From NCBI GenBank assembly GCA_003647525.1, contig QMMZ01000047.1, forward strand, positions 1 to 9,004: a stretch of DNA of 9,004 nt. The letters run 5' to 3'. Source of the stretch: Deltaproteobacteria bacterium (lineage in GTDB: Bacteria; Desulfobacterota; Desulfobacteria; Desulfobacterales; ETH-SRB1). The translations under genes were made by a program, and so were the position numbers. Under the pieces are notes generated by a model, which saw only the letters and a list, made by a program, of their open reading frames with translations, did not search any database and was not told the origin of the DNA. The first letter of the stretch is position 1. Each line of letters begins with the position of its first letter. This document shows, one piece after another, positions 1-6,287 of this stretch.

Positions 1-65
1 GTCTTTTAGCTTGATAGCTACGTCCTGAATATTGGATTGTAATCTGCAGCAATTGCGATGCTTTT

Positions 66-84
66 AGACCCCTTCGAGGGGTCT
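66..84. repeat. Perfect short hairpin (8-bp stem, 3-nt loop)
   Basis: The sequence AGACCCCT-TCG-AGGGGTCT folds into an 8-bp GC-rich stem. It is not followed by a T-run on either strand, so I do not call it a rho-independent terminator with confidence. It could still end a transcript that enters from the left, or be an extragenic palindromic element. No gene adjoins it except the helicase remnant downstream. Confidence 0.5.
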
Positions 85-102
85 TCATCAAACCACGTCC
101 TA

Positions 103-127
103 TAGGCGTGTTAGGTGATTACGCCTA
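103..127. repeat. Inverted repeat TAGGCGT / ACGCCTA
   Basis: Two perfect 7-nt arms (103-109 and 121-127) are separated by 11 nt. The right arm lies inside the start of the helicase remnant. The left arm contains the in-frame stop (TAG at 103-105) that closes the remnant's frame on the upstream side. It may mark the edge of a rearrangement, but nothing identifies it as a known element. Confidence 0.4.
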
Positions 128-272
128 ATATCATTGTGCTGGATCGGATCAGAACGGATTTTGACGGGTTACGGATATTCTTTGAAGACCCTGTGCTGCC
201 GCCCAATGGATATTCAGGCGGTTTTGATGAACTCGTGGTGCTGAATGACGAGGCGCACCATATTCATGATCC

Positions 273-309
273 CCAAGCGGAATTTCAGGAACGTGGATAC
301 TCCGCTTGG
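273..309. repeat. 9-bp inverted repeat CCAAGCGGA / TCCGCTTGG
   Basis: Perfect 9-nt arms at 273-281 and 301-309 enclose a 19-nt loop. The left arm begins where the helicase similarity of the preceding frame ends, so it may be one end of a small inserted palindromic element or a deletion scar. I see no transposase, no matching copy elsewhere in the window and no integron attC core site. Confidence 0.5.
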
Positions 310-346
310 AAGGCGCATCCATTAACTTTAGGCACTTCAAAAGTCA

Positions 347-359
347 GCACCGAAGGTGC
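347..359. repeat. Short hairpin GCACC-GAA-GGTGC
   Basis: A 5-bp perfect stem with a 3-nt loop lies at the end of the remnant frame. A T-run (CTTTTT, 371-376) follows 11 nt later. That is too far for a standard rho-independent terminator, so any terminator role upstream of the cassette is speculative. The rest of 310-430 shows no gene and no convincing promoter. Confidence 0.3.
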
Positions 360-430
360 GCTAATTTAACCTTTTTATGGTACCCATTATCAAAGGTAGT
401 AGTTTAATACGATTAACCAAGCTCAAAACC

Positions 431-436
431 AGGAGG
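431..436 (+). promoter_or_regulatory. Shine-Dalgarno AGGAGG setting a TTG start
   Basis: A full AGGAGG lies 11 nt upstream of TTG at 448. The first in-frame ATG is at 463, 26 nt away and beyond normal reach, so the sequence favours TTG as the initiation codon of the first cassette gene. Confidence 0.7.
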
Positions 437-447
437 AAGCTGTAAAA

Positions 448-1851
448 TTGGATACAACAGAAATGGTAAACAAAATGTGCCATCTTGAGCTGACCGCTGT
501 GGACATTAAAGCTCTGTGTAGAAGCCGTGGTTTTACTTCCAGGGAGGCTAATTCCCGCAACCTTCTTGAAGGCTTTTTCTTGTCTGAAACAGGGGTAGCA
601 AACGCTATCAACGGACTGACAAGGGATGAGGTTATTCTGCTTCATCTGATGAAATTGATCCCTTTAACTGTGGATGCGGCATTTTTTGATCGCATCTATG
701 GCGCTGAAAATAGGCACAAATGGCGTTTTGGAACCTTTAATCAAAAATATAAGGATATCTTCAAGCAGGTAAAAATATCTCTTATTCGCCGGGGAGTAAT
801 CCTCTTTGCCGAAGAACATGAAACCTGGGGAAAAAATACAAAGCTGGAAAGACTGCGATTCAAATTTCCAAAAGAATTTCATCCATTTCTTCCTTTTCCC
901 TTTGGTCAGGCCAGGAGCATCCCAGGCCCTGGTAATTTCAACCAGAACGTTGTCAAAGACAAATTGATGGAAATATTAGACTGCCATACATCTGCATCTG
1001 AAACAAATGGAGCAAAGCACAGCCTGAGCATTAAGGATGGGGAATTGCGTATGGGCGGCAAGGAGTTCCGGGCCGAATACCTCGTGGAATGGCAAAGGGA
1101 TATTTGGGATTTGGCCTTAAAAGAGAAAAGCTATAAAAAAGCCGGGCAAGGTTCTGTATCTCCAACCAAAGCCGCAACCTATGCTTTTTCTCTGCTCAGG
1201 CCAGGAGAATGGATACTGCCTGATGAACTCTCATTACTTTTTAAGATTTTTTGCTATGGCATGGACCAGCCCGATCCCGAAAAGGTTTGCCAAGCCGGCT
1301 GGAAACAGGGGTGTCTGGCCAAACAAACGCTTGCCGGAAATACATATTACGCTCTGCCGGAAGATCATACTGATGCCGAAGATCAAATGGATCCCGGCCG
1401 GTTCTTGAAAAAAACCAATGACGGCACCGTAATAGTAGATATTTCAACCATTCCTTATGCAAGCCTGGAATTTCTGGCCTGGATATCGAATTTTAACGTG
1501 GCCGGCTCGCAATTGACAGCATCCCCCAACTCTGTCAAAATAGGCAGGGTCATTATGGATATTGACCAGGTCCCACTGACATCATGGCTCAGGGAAAATG
1601 CATCTGCATTTGCCGGCGCTATCTCTAAGATAAAGAAGCGGTGGGGAAAGCTGGTTGTGCATCAAAACCTTTTGGTGGCCAGGGTAAGAGACCTTAGTCT
1701 TAAAGTAGCAATCCAGAAGGCATTTGCAGATTCCGGCAAGGTTATTTTTTTGCCGGACAATTTTATTGCTTTTCCAAACGATCTGACAAAAAAAATGGAA
1801 GCACTGGTAAATAAATCCGGATATGTTGTCAAAGCCATAGAGGCAAAATGA
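448..1851 (+). CDS. Hypothetical protein, first gene of XPB-helicase cassette (helicase-associated winged-helix-like)
   Basis: This is a 467-residue soluble protein with no signal peptide or membrane segment. I do not recognise a named family with certainty. Residues 44-75 (GLTRDEVILLHLMKLIPLTV core) look like a winged-helix segment of the type seen in bacterial helicase-associated-domain proteins. Residues 317-420 (GTVIVDISTIPYASLEFLAW, later LVVHQNLLVARV) align by eye with the XPB N-terminal / Helicase_C_3-like domain in the two downstream proteins, though less clearly than those two match each other. No nuclease, methylase or ATPase motif is visible, and nothing suggests the archaeal XPB partner Bax1. 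Its stop overlaps the next gene's ATG by 4 nt (ATGA), so translation is probably coupled and the product is probably a partner of the XPB helicase. The role (DNA binding, scaffold or regulator) is unknown. The start is TTG, chosen by the AGGAGG upstream. Confidence 0.85.
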   Translation: MDTTEMVNKMCHLELTAVDIKALCRSRGFTSREANSRNLLEGFFLSETGVANAINGLTRDEVILLHLMKLIPLTVDAAFFDRIYGAENRHKWRFGTFNQKYKDIFKQVKISLIRRGVILFAEEHETWGKNTKLERLRFKFPKEFHPFLPFPFGQARSIPGPGNFNQNVVKDKLMEILDCHTSASETNGAKHSLSIKDGELRMGGKEFRAEYLVEWQRDIWDLALKEKSYKKAGQGSVSPTKAATYAFSLLRPGEWILPDELSLLFKIFCYGMDQPDPEKVCQAGWKQGCLAKQTLAGNTYYALPEDHTDAEDQMDPGRFLKKTNDGTVIVDISTIPYASLEFLAWISNFNVAGSQLTASPNSVKIGRVIMDIDQVPLTSWLRENASAFAGAISKIKKRWGKLVVHQNLLVARVRDLSLKVAIQKAFADSGKVIFLPDNFIAFPNDLTKKMEALVNKSGYVVKAIEAK

Positions 1852-1868
1852 GTGAAATGAGTGAAATG
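1848..1868 (+). repeat. Tandem ATGAGTGAA repeat at the start codon
   Basis: The 9-mer ATGAGTGAA occurs twice (1848-1856, 1857-1865) and is followed by a third ATG at 1866, giving an N-terminus MSEMSEMN. The repeat multiplies possible start sites and could change length by slippage without breaking the frame. Confidence 0.7.
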
Positions 1869-3560
1869 AATTTAAAACAGATTGACGTTAATGGGCTGAA
1901 AGTATTTGCAAACCACTGTGACCTGCGAAAAGACCTGCATGTTTTTATGGCTTATGTCGGGAACCGGCATGTCAAGCGTTCAACAAGGGGGAACGCTCTG
2001 CCCAAAATGGATGCAAGAAGACTTGCAAAGCTGATAAGCGATCCTTTGGCCCCTGAAGAAGTGGAAGAATATGGATACAGCACATGGCTCGATTATATTG
2101 ACAAGACCGCCTTGAATCTCGGATTTGTCTCTTATGATACTAAAGGGGTGTATTTGGGGTATAGCAGTTCAGAGCCATCCTATCCTGACAATTATATTAA
2201 AATAGATGAGCGCAAATACAATAATTTCCTGAACATGACCCTTCAAGACCAGGAGAACCTGTTTGTTAAGAACCTGATTGGCGAATATACAGCCTGCGAT
2301 AATGAATTTTTTTATACCGGAGTTATGGGAACTCTTGATACCTTTAGCTTCAGTGGCTGCGCTACCGGTGTGCTTCCATCTTTAAACTTTGCCAAAATAA
2401 GAAATTTCTTGTTAAAGATCATGCAGCGTTGTCAAAGCGGGGTCTGGTATAGTACTGCATCTTTTATTCGGTATCTCAAGGCCGAACATCCTTTTTTCCT
2501 TATCCCCGAAAAACCGCGTTACAAGTATAAGTCAGACCGGATTAACGGCCGTTATGGTAACTTTGATGAAAGAAAAGAGTACCATGACCGTGATATTAAT
2601 ATTAAGATTACAGCCAAAGATTCCAATGCCTTTGAAAGGGTTGAAGGACGATATGTGGAACGTTTTCTGGAGGGCATCCCCCTTGCGCTGGGTTATGTTG
2701 ATCTGGGCTATGGAAAATCCGAATATAAAGAACGGAAGCCATCTTTAAACGCTCTCAAGGCATTCAAAGTGAATGAATGTTTCCTTTGTTTCATGGAGGG
2801 GAATATTCCCGATCCAAAAGTTACGGTTCAACCGAATTTTGAAATTCACGTGGAATCGGAGTTTTATCCGGCCGGAATCCTGGACAGGCTGAATACTCTT
2901 GCAGATATCATTTCCGAAAATACGGTCACCATCCTGAAATTGAATAAAAGGAAGGTAACTGCCCGGTTGGCAAATGATGAGTCATTGGATGTGGTTGCCA
3001 TACTCCGGAATCTTTCTGATTCAAACGTTCCGCAAAATGTTTTGACCGAACTTGAGGAATGGGTCGGCCACTCAGAGGTTTTTACTCTGTATCACGGGTT
3101 TGGATTGTTGGAAGGAGACTCGAATCTCGACATGGCAAAAAATTTTACTGTAAAAAGTATCAGTCCTACACTCAGAATTGTTAAAGAGCCGAAGAAACTT
3201 TTTGACAGACTGGAAGAAGCAAAACTGATCCCAATAATTGTAAAACATTCCGACAAGGCATTCAGGTCGCTTCCGGATGGCGTCAAGTCCAGGTTCCCCA
3301 AAAAGTCGGATATGATAGTCAAACGCAAGAAGAAAAAAACCGTTACTTTAAAGCGCAAAACTGTCATTACACTTTATTTTCCCGATAAGATGGTGTTAGA
3401 AAAATGCAGCAAGGCTCTAATCCACGAAAGATGCGATATTGAATTGAACCGGAAAAATAAATCTATCAGCTATTCAGGAGAGGAGCAGAAACAGATAAAC
3501 TCAGCATTAAAAACTCTCAAAAAAGAATATGTCATTAATATAAAGGATATTGACTGGTGA
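1848..3560 (+). CDS. Helicase-associated-domain protein (XPB/Ssl2 N-terminal-like), second gene of cassette
   Basis: This is a 570-residue cytoplasmic protein without ATPase motifs. Residues 42-66 (STRGNALPKMDARRLAKLI) match the short motif that opens many bacterial helicase-associated-domain proteins. Residues 315-415 give the clearest domain: VTVQPNFEIHVES, then a helical stretch with ISENTVTILKLNKRKV, then SDSNVPQNVLTELEEW and VFTLYHGFGLLEG. This is the pattern of the Helicase_C_3 / XPB-Ssl2 N-terminal domain (PF13625, from memory), which in XPB binds damaged DNA or partners. A very basic stretch (about 480-495, KRKKKK) and a small C-terminal alpha/beta-looking segment (495-570) follow. 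It overlaps both neighbours by 4 nt, so it is likely made in fixed ratio with the helicase. Three in-frame ATGs (1848, 1857, 1866) lie in a 9-nt tandem repeat. I chose 1848 because GAGG (1840-1843) sits 4 nt ahead and it overlaps the previous stop, but 1857 is possible. Precise function is unknown. Confidence 0.88.
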   Translation: MSEMSEMNLKQIDVNGLKVFANHCDLRKDLHVFMAYVGNRHVKRSTRGNALPKMDARRLAKLISDPLAPEEVEEYGYSTWLDYIDKTALNLGFVSYDTKGVYLGYSSSEPSYPDNYIKIDERKYNNFLNMTLQDQENLFVKNLIGEYTACDNEFFYTGVMGTLDTFSFSGCATGVLPSLNFAKIRNFLLKIMQRCQSGVWYSTASFIRYLKAEHPFFLIPEKPRYKYKSDRINGRYGNFDERKEYHDRDINIKITAKDSNAFERVEGRYVERFLEGIPLALGYVDLGYGKSEYKERKPSLNALKAFKVNECFLCFMEGNIPDPKVTVQPNFEIHVESEFYPAGILDRLNTLADIISENTVTILKLNKRKVTARLANDESLDVVAILRNLSDSNVPQNVLTELEEWVGHSEVFTLYHGFGLLEGDSNLDMAKNFTVKSISPTLRIVKEPKKLFDRLEEAKLIPIIVKHSDKAFRSLPDGVKSRFPKKSDMIVKRKKKKTVTLKRKTVITLYFPDKMVLEKCSKALIHERCDIELNRKNKSISYSGEEQKQINSALKTLKKEYVINIKDIDW

Positions 3561-5209
3561 ACGATCCGGGACCACTCATAGTTCAGAGCGACCACACCAT
3601 TATGGTTGAAGTAGCTCACCCTCAGTATGCCCGATGCCGCGATTTTTTGAACAGCTTTGCAGAATTGGTCAAGTCTCCGGAGTTTATTCATACATACAGA
3701 GTTACACCCCTCTCTCTGTGGAACAGTGCTGCCCTTGAAATAGGCATGGATGAGATCATAAACAGGTTGATACGCTATTCCCGTTATGAAATACCTTCCA
3801 ATGTGCTCTTTGATATCAGGGAATGGTATGAAACTTACGGCAGCCTGGTACTTGAAAAGGTATCTGAAGATAGTTTGCGATTGAGAATCAGCGATTCCAT
3901 AATCCTTAACCGGATCCAACAGGATAACGATCTGGAACGATTCTGGTTAAAAAAAACAGAGGACGGATTTTTGATCTCAGCCGGCGAACGGGGAAATCTG
4001 AAGCATGCCCTTGTAAAAACAGGTTATCCGGTCAAGGATACCTGCGGATACGTGCCAGGCGCTCCGATTGACTTAAGTTTACGCACTATTGATGCCCACG
4101 GTCGCGCCTTTGACCTCCGTGGCTATCAAAAAGAGGCGGTTGACGCCTTTTATCAGGCTGGCAGTGCCTCCGGCGGTAGCGGTATCATTGTCCTTGCATG
4201 TGGTTCCGGAAAAACCATTATCGGGTTGGGGGTTATGAGTAAGGTAGGCAGCCATTCCCTCATCATTACAACCAATAACGTATCCGTGCATCAATGGCGT
4301 GAGGAATTGCTTTCCAGGACGACATTGGATAATGAGGAAATCGGCGAGTTCACCGGCCTTATAAAAGAGATAAAGCCGGTAACTATTACTACCTACCAGA
4401 TGTTGACCTATCGTCGAACAAAAGAAGATCCGCTCCTTAATCTGGATATTTTTACAAAACATGACTGGGGCCTGATCATTTACGACGAGGTTCACCTCCT
4501 TCCTGCTCCTGTGTTCCGTGCAACAACTTCCATTCAGGCCAGACGACGGCTGGGACTCACAGCCACCCTTGTGCGGGAAGACGGCAAGGAAGACGATGTG
4601 TTTGCCCTGATCGGGCCGAAACGATATGATGTTCCATGGAAAACCCTGGAAAGCAAAGGCTTTATTGCAGAGGCAATCTGCATAGAGTACAGACTCTTAC
4701 TGCCTTCGAAGGAAGAACTCGAGTATGCCCATGCCTCAAAGAGGCAACGCTTTCGCATTGCCGCTGAGAATTCCGGAAAACTTACGCTGGTTGAAGAACT
4801 GATCTGTCATCACTCAGATGACAGCATCCTTGTTATAGGCCAGTACATTGCGCAGGTAGAAAAAATCGCCAAGAAACTGAACCTGCCGATTATCACAGGC
4901 AAAACAAAGCATGAGGAACGTAAAAAAATATATACGGATTTCAGGAAAGGGCGGATCAAGGTCCTGGTTGTCTCAAAGGTAGCCAACTTTGCGGTGGATC
5001 TTCCTGATGCCAACGTGATGATACAGGTCTCCGGCACCTTTGGATCACGCCAGGAAGAGGCACAGCGCTTAGGTCGCATCCTCAGACCCAAAAAACGAGC
5101 TTCTTGCTTTTACACCCTTGTCTCAAAAGGCACAGACGAACAAAATTTTGCCGTTAACCGCCAGCTTTTTCTGGTTGAGCAGGGCTATAAGTATCAGATC
5201 CGCTATTGA
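3557..5209 (+). CDS. XPB/Rad25/Ssl2-type SF2 DNA helicase
   Basis: This is a 550-residue ATP-dependent DNA helicase/translocase of the XPB family (TFIIH and excision repair in eukaryotes; scattered in archaea and bacteria). An N-terminal damage-recognition/Helicase_C_3-like domain spans about 7-120 (LIVQSDHTIMVEV, TYRVTPLSLW, IPSNVLFDIREW). The ATPase core follows: LRGYQ (187-191), Walker A ACGSGKT (214-220), TTYQ (278-281), motif II DEVH (310-313) and motif III TAT (335-337). The XPB RED motif is present (R340-E341-D342) and is followed by the family's LIGPKRYDVPW block. A segment at about 375-410 is in the place of the thumb insert. The second RecA domain has ILVIGQY (424-430), ITGKTKHEERKKIYTDF and motif VI EEAQRLGRILRP (500-511). 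All catalytic residues look intact and the length is typical of prokaryotic XPB. It starts at GTG inside the previous stop (GTGA), with AAGGA (3543-3547) 9 nt upstream. No adjacent Bax1 nuclease is visible, so it probably works with the two upstream proteins, in repair or in defence. Confidence 0.95.
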   Translation: MNDPGPLIVQSDHTIMVEVAHPQYARCRDFLNSFAELVKSPEFIHTYRVTPLSLWNSAALEIGMDEIINRLIRYSRYEIPSNVLFDIREWYETYGSLVLEKVSEDSLRLRISDSIILNRIQQDNDLERFWLKKTEDGFLISAGERGNLKHALVKTGYPVKDTCGYVPGAPIDLSLRTIDAHGRAFDLRGYQKEAVDAFYQAGSASGGSGIIVLACGSGKTIIGLGVMSKVGSHSLIITTNNVSVHQWREELLSRTTLDNEEIGEFTGLIKEIKPVTITTYQMLTYRRTKEDPLLNLDIFTKHDWGLIIYDEVHLLPAPVFRATTSIQARRRLGLTATLVREDGKEDDVFALIGPKRYDVPWKTLESKGFIAEAICIEYRLLLPSKEELEYAHASKRQRFRIAAENSGKLTLVEELICHHSDDSILVIGQYIAQVEKIAKKLNLPIITGKTKHEERKKIYTDFRKGRIKVLVVSKVANFAVDLPDANVMIQVSGTFGSRQEEAQRLGRILRPKKRASCFYTLVSKGTDEQNFAVNRQLFLVEQGYKYQIRY

Positions 5210-5218
5210 AAGTCTATA

Positions 5219-5248
5219 GAGCATGTTATATCTGGCCGAATAATGCTC
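5219..5248. repeat. Bulged hairpin after the helicase gene
   Basis: GAGCA-(tg)-TTAT pairs with ATAA-TGCTC around a 10-nt loop, just 9 nt after the helicase stop. No T-run follows, so it is not a classic terminator. It could stabilise the 3' end of the cassette transcript. Confidence 0.3.
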
Positions 5249-5250
5249 AT

Positions 5251-5259
5251 TGCTATAAA
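5251..5259 (+). promoter_or_regulatory. Possible extended -10 promoter of the liv operon
   Basis: TGCTATAAA matches the extended -10 form TGnTATAAT at all but the last base. No good -35 lies 16-18 nt upstream (ATCTGG or TCTGGC). If used, transcription would start near 5266, and the mRNA leader of about 105 nt would contain the whole heptamer inverted repeat. Confidence 0.35.
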
Positions 5260-5275
5260 AATTTGAAATAAACAA

Positions 5276-5349
5276 ACGGTTAACAGTTTACGGTTTACGG
5301 TTGTTCAAAACATAAAACTGTAAACCGTGAACCGACAACCGTAAACCGT
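5276..5349. repeat. Facing heptamer repeat arrays (ACGGTTN), 4 forward and 5 reverse
   Basis: Reading forward, 5276-5303 is four abutting 7-mers: ACGGTTA, ACAGTTT, ACGGTTT, ACGGTTG. On the opposite strand, 5349 back to 5315 is five: ACGGTTT, ACGGTTG, TCGGTTC, ACGGTTT, ACAGTTT. The 11 nt between (5304-5314) are AT-rich. The arms 5290-5304 and 5335-5349 are perfectly complementary over 15 bp, so a strong hairpin or cruciform can form. The array ends 21 nt before the livH ATG. Low-complexity 7-bp repeats of this kind are, from memory, scattered between genes in several deltaproteobacterial and other genomes. No function is established to my knowledge. Confidence 0.85.
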
Positions 5350-5370
5350 TACGAAGTAAATTTGTCTAAA

Positions 5371-6273
5371 ATGGAATATTTTCTTGAACTTGTTCTTGGA
5401 GGGCTGACTCGAGGGAGTATATATGCCCTTATTGCCCTGGGCTATACCATGGTGTACGGCATTATTCAGTTGATCAATTTTGCCCATGGTGAAATTTATA
5501 TGATAGGAGCATTTACGGCCCTTATTTTTACAAGTGTTCTGACATTACTGGGTTTTAACGAGATTGCAGTAATTGTGCTCGCGTCTTTAGCGGCGGTTAT
5601 ATATTCTTCGGCTTATGGCTATACCGTTGAAAAGATAGCTTACAAGCCACTTCGCCATGCTTCGCGTCTTTCACCCCTTATCAGCGCTATTGGCATGTCA
5701 ATTTTTCTTCAAAATTACGTGCTGTTGGCACAAACATCCGACTTTCTTCCCTTCCCGAACCTTATTCCTGAATTTGAATTTATAAAGCCATACAGGTATA
5801 TTATTAGTTCATCGGAGATAGTCATTCTGATTACTACCTCGACGGCTATGATTTTGCTGACTTTTCTGATCAAGTTTACCAGGACGGGAAAGGCTATGCG
5901 TGCAACAGCCCAGGACAGAAACATGGCTATGCTTGTTGGGATAAATGTTGACCGTGTGATTTCTATAACATTTATAATTGGTTCTGCTTTAGCCGCACTG
6001 GGCGGAGTCCTGATTGCCTCGCATGTTGGTCAGATAAATTTTTATATTGGTTTTATCGCAGGAATAAAAGCATTTACTGCTGCCGTACTTGGCGGAATAG
6101 GCAGTATCCCCGGCGCTGTTTTAGGTGCGCTTGTTCTCGGGCTGACAGAAAGTTTTGCAACAGGTTACATTTCAAGTGATTATGAAGATGTTTTTGCTTT
6201 TGGATTGCTTGTGCTGATTCTTATATTCAAACCGGCGGGCATTCTCGGTCGAGTTACAGCTCGAAAAATATAA
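5371..6273 (+). CDS. livH: Branched-chain amino acid ABC transporter permease LivH
   Basis: This is a 300-residue inner-membrane permease, one half of the channel that imports leucine, isoleucine, valine or related hydrophobic amino acids from a periplasmic binding protein. The N-terminal family signature is clear at residues 11-48 (GLTRGSIYALIALGYTMVYG, then INFAHGEIYMIGAF). About eight hydrophobic spans follow. The cytoplasmic EAA-like coupling loop (about 171-195, RTGKAMRATAQDRNMAMLVG) contacts the ATPases, and the C-terminal GGIGSIPGAVLGALVLGL block is typical. Length is close to the E. coli protein (about 308). I chose ATG 5371 because the protein family begins near MEYF. A TTG at 5362 would add three residues. 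Neither has a strong Shine-Dalgarno (CGAAG at 5352-5356 at best). First gene of the livHMGF operon, 14 nt before livM. Confidence 0.97.
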   Translation: MEYFLELVLGGLTRGSIYALIALGYTMVYGIIQLINFAHGEIYMIGAFTALIFTSVLTLLGFNEIAVIVLASLAAVIYSSAYGYTVEKIAYKPLRHASRLSPLISAIGMSIFLQNYVLLAQTSDFLPFPNLIPEFEFIKPYRYIISSSEIVILITTSTAMILLTFLIKFTRTGKAMRATAQDRNMAMLVGINVDRVISITFIIGSALAALGGVLIASHVGQINFYIGFIAGIKAFTAAVLGGIGSIPGAVLGALVLGLTESFATGYISSDYEDVFAFGLLVLILIFKPAGILGRVTARKI

Positions 6274-6287
6274 GTTGGATCTAACTA

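Larger units (their letters stand above)
115..369 (+). pseudogene. Remnant of a DEAD/DEAH-box (type III restriction-like) helicase with internal deletion
   Basis: The open frame gives 84 residues beginning with GTG at 115, which is probably just an internal Val codon because no ribosome-binding site precedes it. Residues 3-33 (TPNIIVLDRIRTDFDG, then LRIFFEDPVLPPNGY) and residues 38-53 (FDELVVLNDEAHHIHDP region) look like two separate conserved blocks of large SF2 helicases from type III restriction and related defence loci. The second block is the Walker B / motif II. From memory of the family, roughly 80-100 residues normally lie between these blocks, so they appear fused by an in-frame deletion near nt 210-222. 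After DP (nt 273) the similarity stops and the remaining frame looks like non-coding sequence. The Walker A part, the rest of the ATPase and the nuclease are absent. This is a decayed fragment, not a functional gene. The family assignment is by motif recall, not a search. Confidence 0.6.

Noticed and set aside
66..84. Rho-independent terminator
   Set aside because: The stem is good but no T-run follows on either strand, so it is listed only as a hairpin.
110..127. GTTAGGT resembling an integron attC core site (GTTRRRY)
   Set aside because: The partner site should end in AAC but reads GCCTAAT, and no integrase or cassette array is present.
370..430. Promoter for the helicase cassette
   Set aside because: TTTAAT (403-408) and TAATAC (405-410) could be -10 elements, but nothing like a -35 lies at proper spacing, so the cassette promoter is not assigned.
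3470..3919. 149-codon open frame on the minus strand across the gene 2/gene 3 junction
   Set aside because: It lies wholly antisense to two well-supported coding regions, has no family resemblance, and is explained as a chance open frame opposite real genes.
4079..4495. 138-codon minus-strand open frame
   Set aside because: It is antisense to the XPB ATPase core, including Walker A, which is clearly the coding strand.
5276..5349. CRISPR array
   Set aside because: The 7-bp units abut without spacers and switch strand in the middle; this is a simple tandem/inverted repeat.
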